Assembly (NCBI GenBank): GCA_029257775.1
Contig: JARIAQ010000019.1
Location: 157,603-221,602, forward strand
DNA length: 64,000 nt
Reading direction: 5' to 3'
DNA from: Blautia sp.
GTDB taxonomy: Bacteria; Bacillota; Clostridia; Lachnospirales; Lachnospiraceae
Below are positions 9,586 to 17,180 of the stretch, piece by piece (position 1 is the stretch's first letter; every line of letters starts with the position of its first letter). Under the pieces are notes generated by a model that saw only the letters and a list, made by a program, of their open reading frames with translations, was not told the origin of the DNA and did no database searches. Both the position numbers and the translations under genes were made by a program.

Positions 9586-10134
9586 TGGGATGTGAAATAT
9601 TTTTAGTTAAAAAACTGATTATTCAAACAAATACAGTGATTTTAAGCAATATAAATGAAAATACAAAAGAAATTTACCATTGATTTAACACGATTGAAAG
9701 AACCTTAATACGACAAAGAAAATAGCATAGAAAAAGCAAAATGGCATTTCATACAAGATATGAGATGTCTTTTTTTGCTGTAACGCAGAATATTTGTCCT
9801 TTTTTCTGTTTGATTATCCCCATTTTTTAGAACATGAATTGTCAAGAGCTTGTTGTGTAAGTAATGCCTGCTAATGCTGAAGAATGCAAAGAAAATACAT
9901 CTTTCATATTTCAAAATATTCAATTTAGTATCAATATAGATAATAAAAAAATTTTTCAATTAAATAAACCTCTTGAAATATTTATAAGGTGTGACATAAA
10001 AGTATTTATTTTACATGGCAAATTTTCTTATTTGCATGATGCCCGTTCCAGTAATTGCTATTGTGCTTATTTTTTAATAAATTTGACAACAGGGAGTTTT
10101 GAGAATGAAAACATTACTTTTTAAATAAAAAATA
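9586..10134. other. Gene-poor AT-rich gap
   Basis: About 550 bases hold no ORF I can support. The two tracked ORFs (9705-9959 minus, 9864-10124 plus) lack good ribosome sites and recognisable motifs. The stretch is more AT-rich than its neighbours and is broken by stops in all frames. It could be decayed DNA from a lost gene or mobile element, but I cannot identify a parent. Confidence 0.5.
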
Positions 10135-10152
10135 GCACCGCATAAGCGGTGC
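10135..10152 (-). terminator. Terminator of the cold-shock gene
   Basis: GCACCGC-ATAA-GCGGTGC forms a perfect 7-bp stem with A/T runs on both sides. It can work in both directions but most obviously ends the leftward csp transcript. Confidence 0.85.
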
Positions 10153-10187
10153 CTTTTTCTCATTAGAATATTCTAAATACCGAAAAA

Positions 10188-10388
10188 TTATAATTTTTCA
10201 ACGTTAGCAGCCTGCATTCCGCGAGCGCCTTCTGTTAAATCATAACTTACAGCCTGACCTTCTTCTAAAGATTTGAAGCCTTCTCCATTGATTGCAGAGA
10301 AATGTACGAAAACGTCCTGTCCATCTTCTCCTGTGATAAATCCGTATCCTTTTTCTGCGTTGAACCATTTAACAGTTCCCTTGTTCAT
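10188..10388 (-). CDS. csp: Cold-shock family RNA-binding protein
   Basis: This 66-aa single OB-fold protein of the CspA/CspB family binds single-stranded RNA and DNA and acts as an RNA chaperone. RNP1 (KGYGFI) and RNP2 (VFVHF) are intact, with the usual [14 protein letters not shown] start. The start is preceded by TGGAGG on the minus strand. Upstream of the start lies a long inverted repeat (10428-10494) that may form part of a structured cold-shock leader. Confidence 0.96.
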   Translation of the reverse strand: MNKGTVKWFNAEKGYGFITGEDGQDVFVHFSAINGEGFKSLEEGQAVSYDLTEGARGMQAANVEKL

Positions 10389-10427
10389 AATGTTACCTCC
10401 ATAAAAATAAAAATGGTTGGATAAAAA

Positions 10428-10494
10428 ATTAAATGGTCTTTAGAGATAATATTATGTATAAAAATGATAATACTCTCTCTAAAAACCATTTAAT
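10428..10494 (-). repeat. Long near-perfect inverted repeat upstream of csp
   Basis: The 28-base arms ATTAAATGGTCTTTAGAGA... and its counterpart match at about 25 positions, with a loop of about 11 bases. The element starts 40 bases upstream of the csp start codon. It could be a leader hairpin, a terminator for upstream reads, or a small non-autonomous element. Confidence 0.6.
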
Positions 10495-10566
10495 ACTAAT
10501 ATCCAATATATCTTTGACACAGTTAGTATATTCCTTTGATGTGGAAAAGTCAAGGGAAAAGTGTAA

Positions 10567-10595
10567 TTGACGAAAGAAAATGTGTGTGTTACTAT
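10567..10595 (+). promoter_or_regulatory. Promoter candidate for the pyrC operon
   Basis: TTGACG, a 17-base spacer and TACTAT with an extended TGT lie just upstream of pyrC. This leaves a short leader of about 25 bases with no room for a PyrR-type attenuator. A TATAAT a few bases later (10599) is an alternative -10 without a spaced -35. Confidence 0.5.
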
Positions 10596-10627
10596 TTATA
10601 TAATAATCAGAAAGGATATGAAAATCT

Positions 10628-11911
10628 ATGAAAATACTGATTAAAAATGGTCGTATTTTAAATCCATCAGACCAGACTGACAAAGTCGGTGATATTCTTG
10701 TAGAAGATGGTGTAATTAAGGAAATTAATGAGAAACTAGAGTGCAAAGAAGTTCCAGAAAAAATTATTGATGCCAAAGGTTGCTATGTAATGCCGGGATT
10801 GATTGATTTACACGTACATTTACGTGATCCAGGCTTGACCTATAAAGAAGATATTGTAACGGGCGCAAAGGCAGGTGCAAAGGGTGGATTTACTACAATT
10901 TTAGCTATGCCGAATACAAAGCCGGTGATTGATTGTGCTGATCGTGTGAATTATGTGCATAACAAGGCAAAGGAACTGGCTCCGATTCATGTTCTCCAGA
11001 TTGGTGCTGTAACAAAACAGCAAAAAGGAGAGGAACTGGCAGATATAGAAGATATGATTCAAGCAGGAATTCCGGCAATTAGTGAGGATGGAAAGTCTGT
11101 AATGAACACGAAGCTTTACAAAGAAGCAATGAAAATTGCTGCGAAACATGATATTCCGGTTTTTGCACATTGTGAAGACCAAAATATGGTGAATGGTGGT
11201 TGTGTAAATGAAGATGAAAAATCAAAAGAATTGGGACTTCCAGGCATCAGTAATGCAGTAGAAGACATTATTGTGGCAAGAGATATTGTACTTGCGAAAG
11301 AAACAGGGGCAAGTTTACATTTATGTCACTGTTCTACGAAGGATAGTGTGCGTATGATTGAACTTGCAAAGGCAGAGAAACTTCCTGTTACAGGGGAAGT
11401 TTGCCCACATCATTTTATCCTCACATCAGATGATATGATTCCAGGGGATACAAATTATAAGATGAATCCTCCGTTGCGTACAAAAGAAGATCGAGACGCA
11501 TTGATACAAGGATTAAAAGAGGGTGTTTTTGATGTAATTAGTACAGATCACGCACCACATAGTAAAGAAGAAAAACAACGTTCTATGGTAGAAGCGCCTT
11601 TTGGTATTGTTGGATTGGAGACTGCTGTGGCCCTTACTATGACAGAATTGGTTCACAAGGGAGTTTTGACACCATTACAGATGGCTGAAAAAATGAGTTA
11701 TAATCCTGCAAAGATTATTCATTCAGACAGGGGGCGTCTGGAAGTGGGAAGTCCTGCAGATATTACGATTATTGATCCAGAAAAAGAATATATAATTGAT
11801 AGCAAAGACTTTGAGTCAAAAGGAAAAAACACACCGTTTGATGGAAGAAAAGTAAAGGGTGCAGTAAAAGTAACCATTTGTGATGGCGAAATTGTGTATA
11901 TAGAAGAATAA
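10628..11911 (+). CDS. pyrC: Dihydroorotase
   Basis: This enzyme catalyses cyclisation of carbamoyl aspartate to dihydroorotate, step three of UMP synthesis. The 427-aa protein is of the class I type. Metal-binding motifs are visible: DLHVHLRDPG (about 58-67), the HCED region and STDHAPHS near 308-315. AAAGGA precedes the start. It heads the pyrC-pyrF-pyrK-pyrD cluster. carA/B and pyrB are not in the window. Confidence 0.97.
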   Translation: MKILIKNGRILNPSDQTDKVGDILVEDGVIKEINEKLECKEVPEKIIDAKGCYVMPGLIDLHVHLRDPGLTYKEDIVTGAKAGAKGGFTTILAMPNTKPVIDCADRVNYVHNKAKELAPIHVLQIGAVTKQQKGEELADIEDMIQAGIPAISEDGKSVMNTKLYKEAMKIAAKHDIPVFAHCEDQNMVNGGCVNEDEKSKELGLPGISNAVEDIIVARDIVLAKETGASLHLCHCSTKDSVRMIELAKAEKLPVTGEVCPHHFILTSDDMIPGDTNYKMNPPLRTKEDRDALIQGLKEGVFDVISTDHAPHSKEEKQRSMVEAPFGIVGLETAVALTMTELVHKGVLTPLQMAEKMSYNPAKIIHSDRGRLEVGSPADITIIDPEKEYIIDSKDFESKGKNTPFDGRKVKGAVKVTICDGEIVYIEE

Positions 11912-11952
11912 AGGAAAAGAGTAAGAAAGAAGAACTATTTGGAGGAGAAAGC

Positions 11953-12882
11953 ATGATTAACAAACTGACTGCAAAAATTCAGAAAACAAAGGCACCAATA
12001 GTGGTAGGATTAGATCCGATGTTAAATTACATCCCAAAACATATTCAGGAAAAGGCATTTAAAGAATTTGGGGAAACTTTAGAAGGCGCTGCAGAGGCAA
12101 TCTGGCAGTTTAATAAGGAAATTGTAGATAAAACTTATGATTTAATTCCAGCAGTAAAACCACAAATTGCTATGTATGAGCAGTTCGGTATTCCGGGAAT
12201 TATGGCTTTTAAGAAGACTGTAGATTACTGCAAAGGGAAAGATCTTGTGGTAATTGGAGATATTAAGCGTGGAGACATTGGATCTACTTCTGCTGCTTAT
12301 GCAACTGGTCATATTGGAAAAGTGCAGATTGGGTCAAATAAAATTGCACCATTTGATGAAGATTTTGTTACATTAAACCCATATATGGGAGCAGATAGTA
12401 TTACACCATTTATTGATGTATGTAAAGAAGAAAAGAAAGGTCTTTTTATTCTTGTGAAAACTTCAAATCCTTCTAGTGGAGATTTTCAAGATCAGATGGT
12501 GGGAGATAGACCAGTTTATGAATTAGTAGGAGAAAAAGTAGCTCAGTGGGGAGAATCCTGCATGGGAGATTCTTATAGTTATGTAGGGGCTGTTGTAGGT
12601 GCAACATATCCTGAAATGGGTAAAACACTCAGAAAAATTATGCCAAAGGCCTATATTTTAGTTCCTGGTTACGGCGCACAGGGCGGGCAAGGCAAAGATT
12701 TAGTTCATTTCTTTAACGAAGATGGTTTAGGTGCCATTGTAAATTCTTCTCGTGGAATTATTGCTGCTTACAAACAGGAAAAATATGCAAAATTTGGAGA
12801 AGAAAATTTTGCAGATGCATCAAGAGCAGCTGCTGAGGAGATGATTGCAGATATTACAGGAGCATTGGAAGCTGCAAAATAA
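11953..12882 (+). CDS. pyrF: Orotidine 5'-phosphate decarboxylase
   Basis: PyrF decarboxylates OMP to UMP, the last step of de novo pyrimidine synthesis. At 309 aa it belongs to the longer subfamily 2 of the TIM-barrel enzyme. The catalytic Asp-Lys-Asp signature appears as DIKRGDIGSTS. A strong GGAGG site precedes the start. pyrK follows after about 11 bases. Confidence 0.96.
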   Translation: MINKLTAKIQKTKAPIVVGLDPMLNYIPKHIQEKAFKEFGETLEGAAEAIWQFNKEIVDKTYDLIPAVKPQIAMYEQFGIPGIMAFKKTVDYCKGKDLVVIGDIKRGDIGSTSAAYATGHIGKVQIGSNKIAPFDEDFVTLNPYMGADSITPFIDVCKEEKKGLFILVKTSNPSSGDFQDQMVGDRPVYELVGEKVAQWGESCMGDSYSYVGAVVGATYPEMGKTLRKIMPKAYILVPGYGAQGGQGKDLVHFFNEDGLGAIVNSSRGIIAAYKQEKYAKFGEENFADASRAAAEEMIADITGALEAAK

Positions 12883-12893
12883 GGAGAATGAAA

Positions 12894-13670
12894 ATGGCAA
12901 AATTAAAAATGACAAGTACCGTGGCAAGTCAAGAGATGATAGCAACAGATATTTATAGTCTGTGGCTGAATGCAGAAGAAATTGCAGTGCAGGCAAAACC
13001 AGGGCAGTTTATTTCTTTGTACTGTAAGGATTCTGGGAAAATTCTTCCAAGACCTATTAGTATTTGTGAAATTGATAAAGAAAAAGGAATGCTTCGTATT
13101 GTGTATAGAATTGCGGGAGAAGGAACCAAGGAATTTTCTTCTCTTGTCAGTGGTGATACTATAGATATTTTAGGGCCATTGGGAAATGGATTTCCAATGG
13201 AAGAAGTAAAAGGGAAGAAAGTGTTTATGATGGGAGGAGGAATTGGGATTCCTCCTATGGTGCAAACTGCCAAGGAAGCAGATGCGGATGTGACAATTAT
13301 TGCCGGTTATCGCAACAATGAAATTTTCTTGAAGGAAGATTTGGAAAAAAATGGTCATCTTGTAGTTGCTACAGAAGATGGAAGTGTAGGAACAAAGGGA
13401 AATGTTATGGATGCTATTCGAGGAAATAACCTTGTAGCAGATGTGATTTTTGCCTGTGGTCCAACACCAATGTTGCGTGCAATTAAGAACTATGCAGAAG
13501 AAAATAATATCCTTTGTTATATTTCCATGGAAGAGAAAATGGCATGTGGAGTAGGTGCATGTCTGGCGTGTGTATGTAAGTCAAAAGACGTAGACCATCA
13601 TTCCCATGTGCATAATAAACGAATTTGCAAGGACGGACCGGTGTTTTTAAGTACGGAGGTAGAGTTGTAA
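12894..13670 (+). CDS. pyrK: Dihydroorotate dehydrogenase electron transfer subunit PyrK
   Basis: PyrK carries FAD and a [2Fe-2S] cluster and passes electrons from PyrD to NAD+. The 258-aa protein shows the FAD-binding RPISICEI motif, the nucleotide-binding GGGIGIPPM loop and the cluster ligands CGVGACLACVC followed by a distal Cys in NKRICKDG. The ORF track starts at 12888, but that ATG nearly abuts AAGGAG, so the ATG at 12894 is preferred. Its stop overlaps the pyrD start (TAATG). Confidence 0.95.
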   Translation: MAKLKMTSTVASQEMIATDIYSLWLNAEEIAVQAKPGQFISLYCKDSGKILPRPISICEIDKEKGMLRIVYRIAGEGTKEFSSLVSGDTIDILGPLGNGFPMEEVKGKKVFMMGGGIGIPPMVQTAKEADADVTIIAGYRNNEIFLKEDLEKNGHLVVATEDGSVGTKGNVMDAIRGNNLVADVIFACGPTPMLRAIKNYAEENNILCYISMEEKMACGVGACLACVCKSKDVDHHSHVHNKRICKDGPVFLSTEVEL

Positions 13671-14572
13671 TGAATACAAAAGTAAAAATTGCTGGGATTG
13701 AATTGAAAAATCCTGTTATGACGGCTTCCGGTACGTTTGGTTCTGGAGCAGAGTACAGTGAGTTTGTAGATTTAAACCAGCTGGGGGCAGTGGTGACAAA
13801 AGGTGTTGCGAATGTACCATGGCAGGGAAATCCAACGCCTAGAATTGCAGAAATTCACAGTGGAATGATGAATGCAATTGGACTTCAAAATCCAGGAATG
13901 GAAGTGTTTTGTGAAAGAGATTTACCGTATCTTCAGAAATTTGATACAAAAGTAATAGTAAATGTATGTGGGCATGCACCAGAAGAGTATCTGGCTGTAG
14001 TAGAGCGTTTGGCAGATGAGCCGGCGGATATGTTGGAAGTTAATATTTCTTGCCCAAATGTAAATGCCAATTTCCTTGCTTTTGGACAGGATCCAAAACA
14101 TGTGGAGGAACTTACAGCACAGATTAAAAAGGTTGCAAAACAGCCGGTAATTATGAAATTGACTCCTAATGTAACGGATATTGCAGAAATTGCAAGAGCA
14201 GCGGAAGCAGGTGGGGCAGATGCAGTTTCGCTTATTAATACACTAACTGGTATGAAAATTGATATTAATCGAAGAACTTTTGCTCTTGCCAATAAAACAG
14301 GTGGAGTTTCTGGACCATGTGTGAAGCCAATAGCAGTACGCATGGTATATCAGGTGGCACAGGCTGTTCAAATTCCAATTATTGGAATGGGCGGTATTCA
14401 GAACGCAGAAGATGCACTGGAATTTATTATGGCAGGTGCTACAGCAGTATCAATCGGAACAGCTAATTTTACTAATCCATATGCAACGGTAGAGACAATT
14501 AAAGGTATAGAGTCTTATATGAGAAAAAATAATATTGAGGACATTCAAGATTTAATTGGAATTGTAAAATAA
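13670..14572 (+). CDS. pyrD: Dihydroorotate dehydrogenase, class 1B catalytic subunit
   Basis: This FMN enzyme oxidises dihydroorotate to orotate and, with PyrK, is NAD-dependent. The 300-aa protein contains the active-site Cys motif NISCPNVN and the FMN phosphate-binding GMGGIQ region. I start it at the ATG at 13670 (NTKVKIAG...), overlapping the pyrK stop by one base and preceded by GGAGGT. The tracked GTG/TTG-type start at 13625 would overlap pyrK by 46 bases. A hairpin of the dispersed family follows. Confidence 0.95.
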   Translation: MNTKVKIAGIELKNPVMTASGTFGSGAEYSEFVDLNQLGAVVTKGVANVPWQGNPTPRIAEIHSGMMNAIGLQNPGMEVFCERDLPYLQKFDTKVIVNVCGHAPEEYLAVVERLADEPADMLEVNISCPNVNANFLAFGQDPKHVEELTAQIKKVAKQPVIMKLTPNVTDIAEIARAAEAGGADAVSLINTLTGMKIDINRRTFALANKTGGVSGPCVKPIAVRMVYQVAQAVQIPIIGMGGIQNAEDALEFIMAGATAVSIGTANFTNPYATVETIKGIESYMRKNNIEDIQDLIGIVK

Positions 14573-14575
14573 AGG

Positions 14576-14620
14576 AGAGGAGGCTATTACATTGTAAGTG
14601 TTATGTAATGGTCTCTTTTT
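14576..14620. terminator. Intergenic hairpin, copy 2 of the dispersed family
   Basis: AGAGGAGGCTATTACAT pairs imperfectly with ATGTAATGGTCTCT around a short loop, followed by a T run. This shorter version of the element at 8146 begins three bases after the pyrD stop and should terminate the pyrC-D transcript. Confidence 0.7.
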
Positions 14621-14688
14621 GCTATAAAAAGAAAGAAATATTAGTAGTGTTTCAAAAAACTTGTAAGTCTTTTTGAAGGGTTCTTTGA

Positions 14689-14717
14689 TTGAAATAACCC
14701 CGAAGATATGATAGAAT
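14689..14717 (+). promoter_or_regulatory. Promoter for pyrE
   Basis: TTGAAA, a 17-base spacer and TAGAAT with extended TGA give pyrE its own transcript with a leader of about 120 bases. The leader has an imperfect hairpin (TTTTCCC...GGGGAGAAAA). A second hairpin, GGGTTCTTT/AAATAACCC (14678-14700), overlaps the -35. Confidence 0.5.
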
Positions 14718-14845
14718 TGAAAAGATTTCATAGTTGTTTTCCCATTTTTGGGGAGAAAATCTGTTATTTATAAAAATGGAAAAGTTTAAAATGGTGTAGT
14801 AGGGGATAAAAATAGAAAGTAAAGGCGACATGGAGGTTAAAAAAG

Positions 14846-15523
14846 ATGGAACAGTATAAGCAGGAATTTATTGAGTTTATGGTAGAAAGTGACGTTTTAA
14901 AATTTGGAGAATTTACTCTGAAAAGTGGTAGAAAGTCTCCTTTCTTTATGAATGCAGGAGCTTATGTAACAGGATCTCAGTTGAAAAAATTAGGTGAATA
15001 TTATGCAAAAGCGATTCATGATAAATACGGAGATGATTTTGATGTATTGTTTGGGCCGGCTTATAAAGGTATTCCAATCAGTGTTGTAACCGCTATTGCT
15101 TATAGTGAATTATACGGAAAAGAAGTACGTTATTGTTCTGATCGTAAAGAAGAAAAAGACCATGGTGCAGACAAAGGAAGTTTCTTAGGAAGTAAGTTAC
15201 AGGATGGAGATCGAGTAGTTATGATTGAAGATGTAACAACTTCTGGAAAATCTATGGAAGAAACAGTTCCAAAGGTGAAAGGGGCAGCAAACGTAGAGAT
15301 TGTAGGATTGATGGTTTCCTTAAATCGTATGGAAAAAGGAAAAGGGGACAAGAGTGCACTTTCTGAAATTAAAGAAACTTATGGGTTTGAGACAAATGCT
15401 ATTGTAACCATGGAAGAAGTGGTAGAACATTTATATAATAGAGAATGCAATGGAAAAGTTGTTATTGATAATAAGACAAAAGAAGCGATTGATGCATACT
15501 ACGAAATCTATGGAGTAAAATAA
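14846..15523 (+). CDS. pyrE: Orotate phosphoribosyltransferase
   Basis: PyrE transfers phosphoribose from PRPP to orotate, giving OMP. The 225-aa protein carries the PRPP-binding motif VVMIEDVTTSGKS (about 128-140) and the flexible catalytic loop around RKEEKDHGADKG. A GGAGGT site precedes the ATG. It is separated from pyrD by a terminator and a promoter, so it is a distinct transcription unit that may continue into the small membrane-protein genes downstream. Confidence 0.97.
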   Translation: MEQYKQEFIEFMVESDVLKFGEFTLKSGRKSPFFMNAGAYVTGSQLKKLGEYYAKAIHDKYGDDFDVLFGPAYKGIPISVVTAIAYSELYGKEVRYCSDRKEEKDHGADKGSFLGSKLQDGDRVVMIEDVTTSGKSMEETVPKVKGAANVEIVGLMVSLNRMEKGKGDKSALSEIKETYGFETNAIVTMEEVVEHLYNRECNGKVVIDNKTKEAIDAYYEIYGVK

Positions 15524-15545
15524 TCAGAAAAGGAAGTGTTCCTAA

Positions 15546-15698
15546 ATGAATGAAAAGCTTTATAAAACCATGACACGATGTGGTGCAGGAAGCATTGCAG
15601 TAGGGATTATTGTATTGGTTACAGGTATTACAACGGGGATTTTGATGTTGGTAAGCGGTGCAAGATTATTAAAAAGAAAGTCAGAAATTACATTTTAG
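15546..15698 (+). CDS. 50-aa single-pass membrane protein, unknown function
   Basis: This gene is absent from the supplied track because it is short. It encodes MNEKLYKTMTR followed by one glycine-rich hydrophobic helix (about 13-39, with TGITTGILMLVSG) and a basic tail RLLKRKS. AAGGAAG lies about 10 bases upstream. It follows pyrE by 22 bases and is followed by a GC-rich hairpin. Ending in LLKRKSEITF suggests a cytoplasmic C-terminus. I do not recognise a named family. Confidence 0.65.
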   Translation: MNEKLYKTMTRCGAGSIAVGIIVLVTGITTGILMLVSGARLLKRKSEITF

Positions 15699-15715
15699 TA
15701 TGTAGTACAAATGAG

Positions 15716-15739
15716 GGCGGGGGAAAGGGTTCTCCCGTC
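15716..15739 (+). terminator. GC-rich hairpin after the 50-aa gene
   Basis: GGCGGGGGAA-AGGG-TTCTCCCGTC forms a 10-bp stem with G-U pairs, followed by TTTA. It occupies the start of the tracked VanZ ORF, which argues that the VanZ gene really begins later. Confidence 0.55.
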
Positions 15740-15773
15740 TTTAGCGTTATTTAGAAATAATAAGGGGTTAAAA

Positions 15774-16265
15774 TTGAATAAAAATGTGAAGAAAAAAATT
15801 AAAACAGTCTGTACTATTTTATTTGTATTGTATCTTTTCTTGTTGATGTATTTTCTTTTCTTCGCGGATCGTATTGGAATACAGAGCTTTGAGGAAAGAG
15901 AATATCGTTACAATTTAGTATTTCTGCAGGAAATAAAAAGATTCTGGACGTATCGAGATCAATTGGGTATTTGGTCGGTTCTGTTAAATTTGTTTGGAAA
16001 TGTTGTGGGATTTATTCCGTTTGGATTTATTCTGCCAATTATCCACAGAGATATAAGAAGCTTTTTCTTTATCACATTTTCAGGTTTTACGTTAAGTCTT
16101 TGTGTAGAAACCATACAATTGGTCACAAAGCTTGGATGTTTTGACGTAGATGACTTAATGATGAATACGTTGGGTACGGCATTGGGATATTTATTTTTTG
16201 CCGTTACCTATTTATTTTATAAAAGAAAAAAAGGAGAAACAAGTAATGGCAAAGAAGAAAAATAA
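15774..16265 (+). CDS. VanZ-like family membrane protein
   Basis: The product is a VanZ-like domain protein of about 163 aa with four or five hydrophobic segments. It shows the family pattern NLFGNVVGFIPFGFILP followed by TIQLVTKLGCFDVDDLMMNTLG. VanZ itself gives low-level teicoplanin resistance, but most homologues have no known role. The tracked ATG at 15711 lies in a hairpin and has no RBS. A TTG at 15774 preceded by AAGGGG looks better. The stop overlaps the next gene by 20 bases. Confidence 0.8.
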   Translation: MNKNVKKKIKTVCTILFVLYLFLLMYFLFFADRIGIQSFEEREYRYNLVFLQEIKRFWTYRDQLGIWSVLLNLFGNVVGFIPFGFILPIIHRDIRSFFFITFSGFTLSLCVETIQLVTKLGCFDVDDLMMNTLGTALGYLFFAVTYLFYKRKKGETSNGKEEK

Positions 16266-16566
16266 ATATTCTTTTGCAAAAAAACAGCATTCTGGACAAG
16301 GAATAGTGTCAACAATTTTTGCCGGAATTTCTCTGGGGATTTTTTGTATTTCGGCCTTGTGCGCTTTGATTTTTCATGGAAAGGGAGGTATGTATCTGGG
16401 AGCTTTCGGGCTGATTGCTATTGCCCTTTCTATTTACGGATTTATAATTGGTTTAAAGAGTTTTTCAGAAAAAAATAGAGATCAGCTTTTTTGTAAAATC
16501 GGAGCAGTAGGGAATGGAGTGCAGATGGTTCTTTGGCTGGCACTTTTCTTAATAGGTATTTCTTAA
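16246..16566 (+). CDS. Small three-helix membrane protein (DUF6142-like)
   Basis: The 106-aa protein has a basic N-terminus (MAKKKNKYSFAKKQHSGQG) and three hydrophobic helices (about 18-42, 47-66, 85-105). From memory it resembles the Lachnospiraceae family DUF6142, which has no known function; I cannot run the search. The tracked start at 16198 is inside vanZ. The ATG at 16246 has AAAGGAG 9 bases upstream. It overlaps the vanZ-like gene and is probably translationally coupled to it. Confidence 0.75.
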   Translation: MAKKKNKYSFAKKQHSGQGIVSTIFAGISLGIFCISALCALIFHGKGGMYLGAFGLIAIALSIYGFIIGLKSFSEKNRDQLFCKIGAVGNGVQMVLWLALFLIGIS

Positions 16567-16589
16567 TTGCAGAAAGGTAAGATGAAGAT

Positions 16590-17180
16590 ATGGAAAAACG
16601 GTTGAAAAAACAAATGGAATTTTTACTGGAAGTGGATAAAGCAAAGTTTATTGGTCGACAGACGTATTTATCGGATGGAACTCGAAAGGAAAATGATGCG
16701 GAGCATTCTTGGCATTCCGCCTTAATGGCAGCACTTTTAGTTGAATATTCTGAGGAAAAGATAGATTTGGCAAAGACTATGCTTATGATCTTGATACATG
16801 ATTTAGTGGAAATTGATGCAGGAGATACATATGCTTATGATGAGGTAGCAAATCTTTCAAAAAGAGAAAGAGAATTAAAGGCAGCAGATAGAATTTTTAA
16901 TATTTTACCAGAAGATCAAGGGAAAATGTTGAGAGGGTTATGGGATGAATTTGAGGAACAGCAAACACCGGAGGCAAAGTTTGCTCATGTCTGTGATAAT
17001 ATTCAGCCTTTAATGTTAAACCATGCTACAGATGGAAAATCATGGAGGGAACGTGGAGTAAAGAAATCTCAGGTGTTGAAAAGAAATGAGAGAACAGGAG
17101 AGGGTTCAAAAACAATGGCATCTTATGTACATGAAATATTAGATTTAAATGTAGAAAAGGGGAATTTAAAAGATGAATGA
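16590..17180 (+). CDS. HD-domain phosphohydrolase (YfbR/HDDC2-like)
   Basis: This 196-aa HD-domain protein shows the metal-binding residues of the family: H in DAEHSWHSA, the HD pair in LIHDLVEIDAGDTYAYD and a later D in HVCDNIQPL. The pattern resembles YfbR/HDDC2 nucleoside 5'-monophosphatases, which would fit its position between pyrimidine and purine genes, but substrate is inferred. Its stop overlaps the start of the next gene by 8 bases. Confidence 0.88.
   Translation: MEKRLKKQMEFLLEVDKAKFIGRQTYLSDGTRKENDAEHSWHSALMAALLVEYSEEKIDLAKTMLMILIHDLVEIDAGDTYAYDEVANLSKRERELKAADRIFNILPEDQGKMLRGLWDEFEEQQTPEAKFAHVCDNIQPLMLNHATDGKSWRERGVKKSQVLKRNERTGEGSKTMASYVHEILDLNVEKGNLKDE

Noticed and set aside
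9705-9959. 84-aa minus-strand ORF in the AT-rich gap
   Set aside because: Lacks a plausible RBS and overlaps the equally weak plus-strand ORF. I considered a decayed transposase but could not name a family.
9864-10124. 86-aa plus-strand ORF in the AT-rich gap
   Set aside because: No ribosome site, low-complexity composition and no recognisable motif; probably chance.
10429-10776. 115-aa minus-strand ORF upstream of csp
   Set aside because: Overlaps the pyrC start and the inverted repeat; no RBS or motifs.
13933-14343. 136-aa antisense ORF in pyrD
   Set aside because: Mirror of pyrD codon bias; no start signals.
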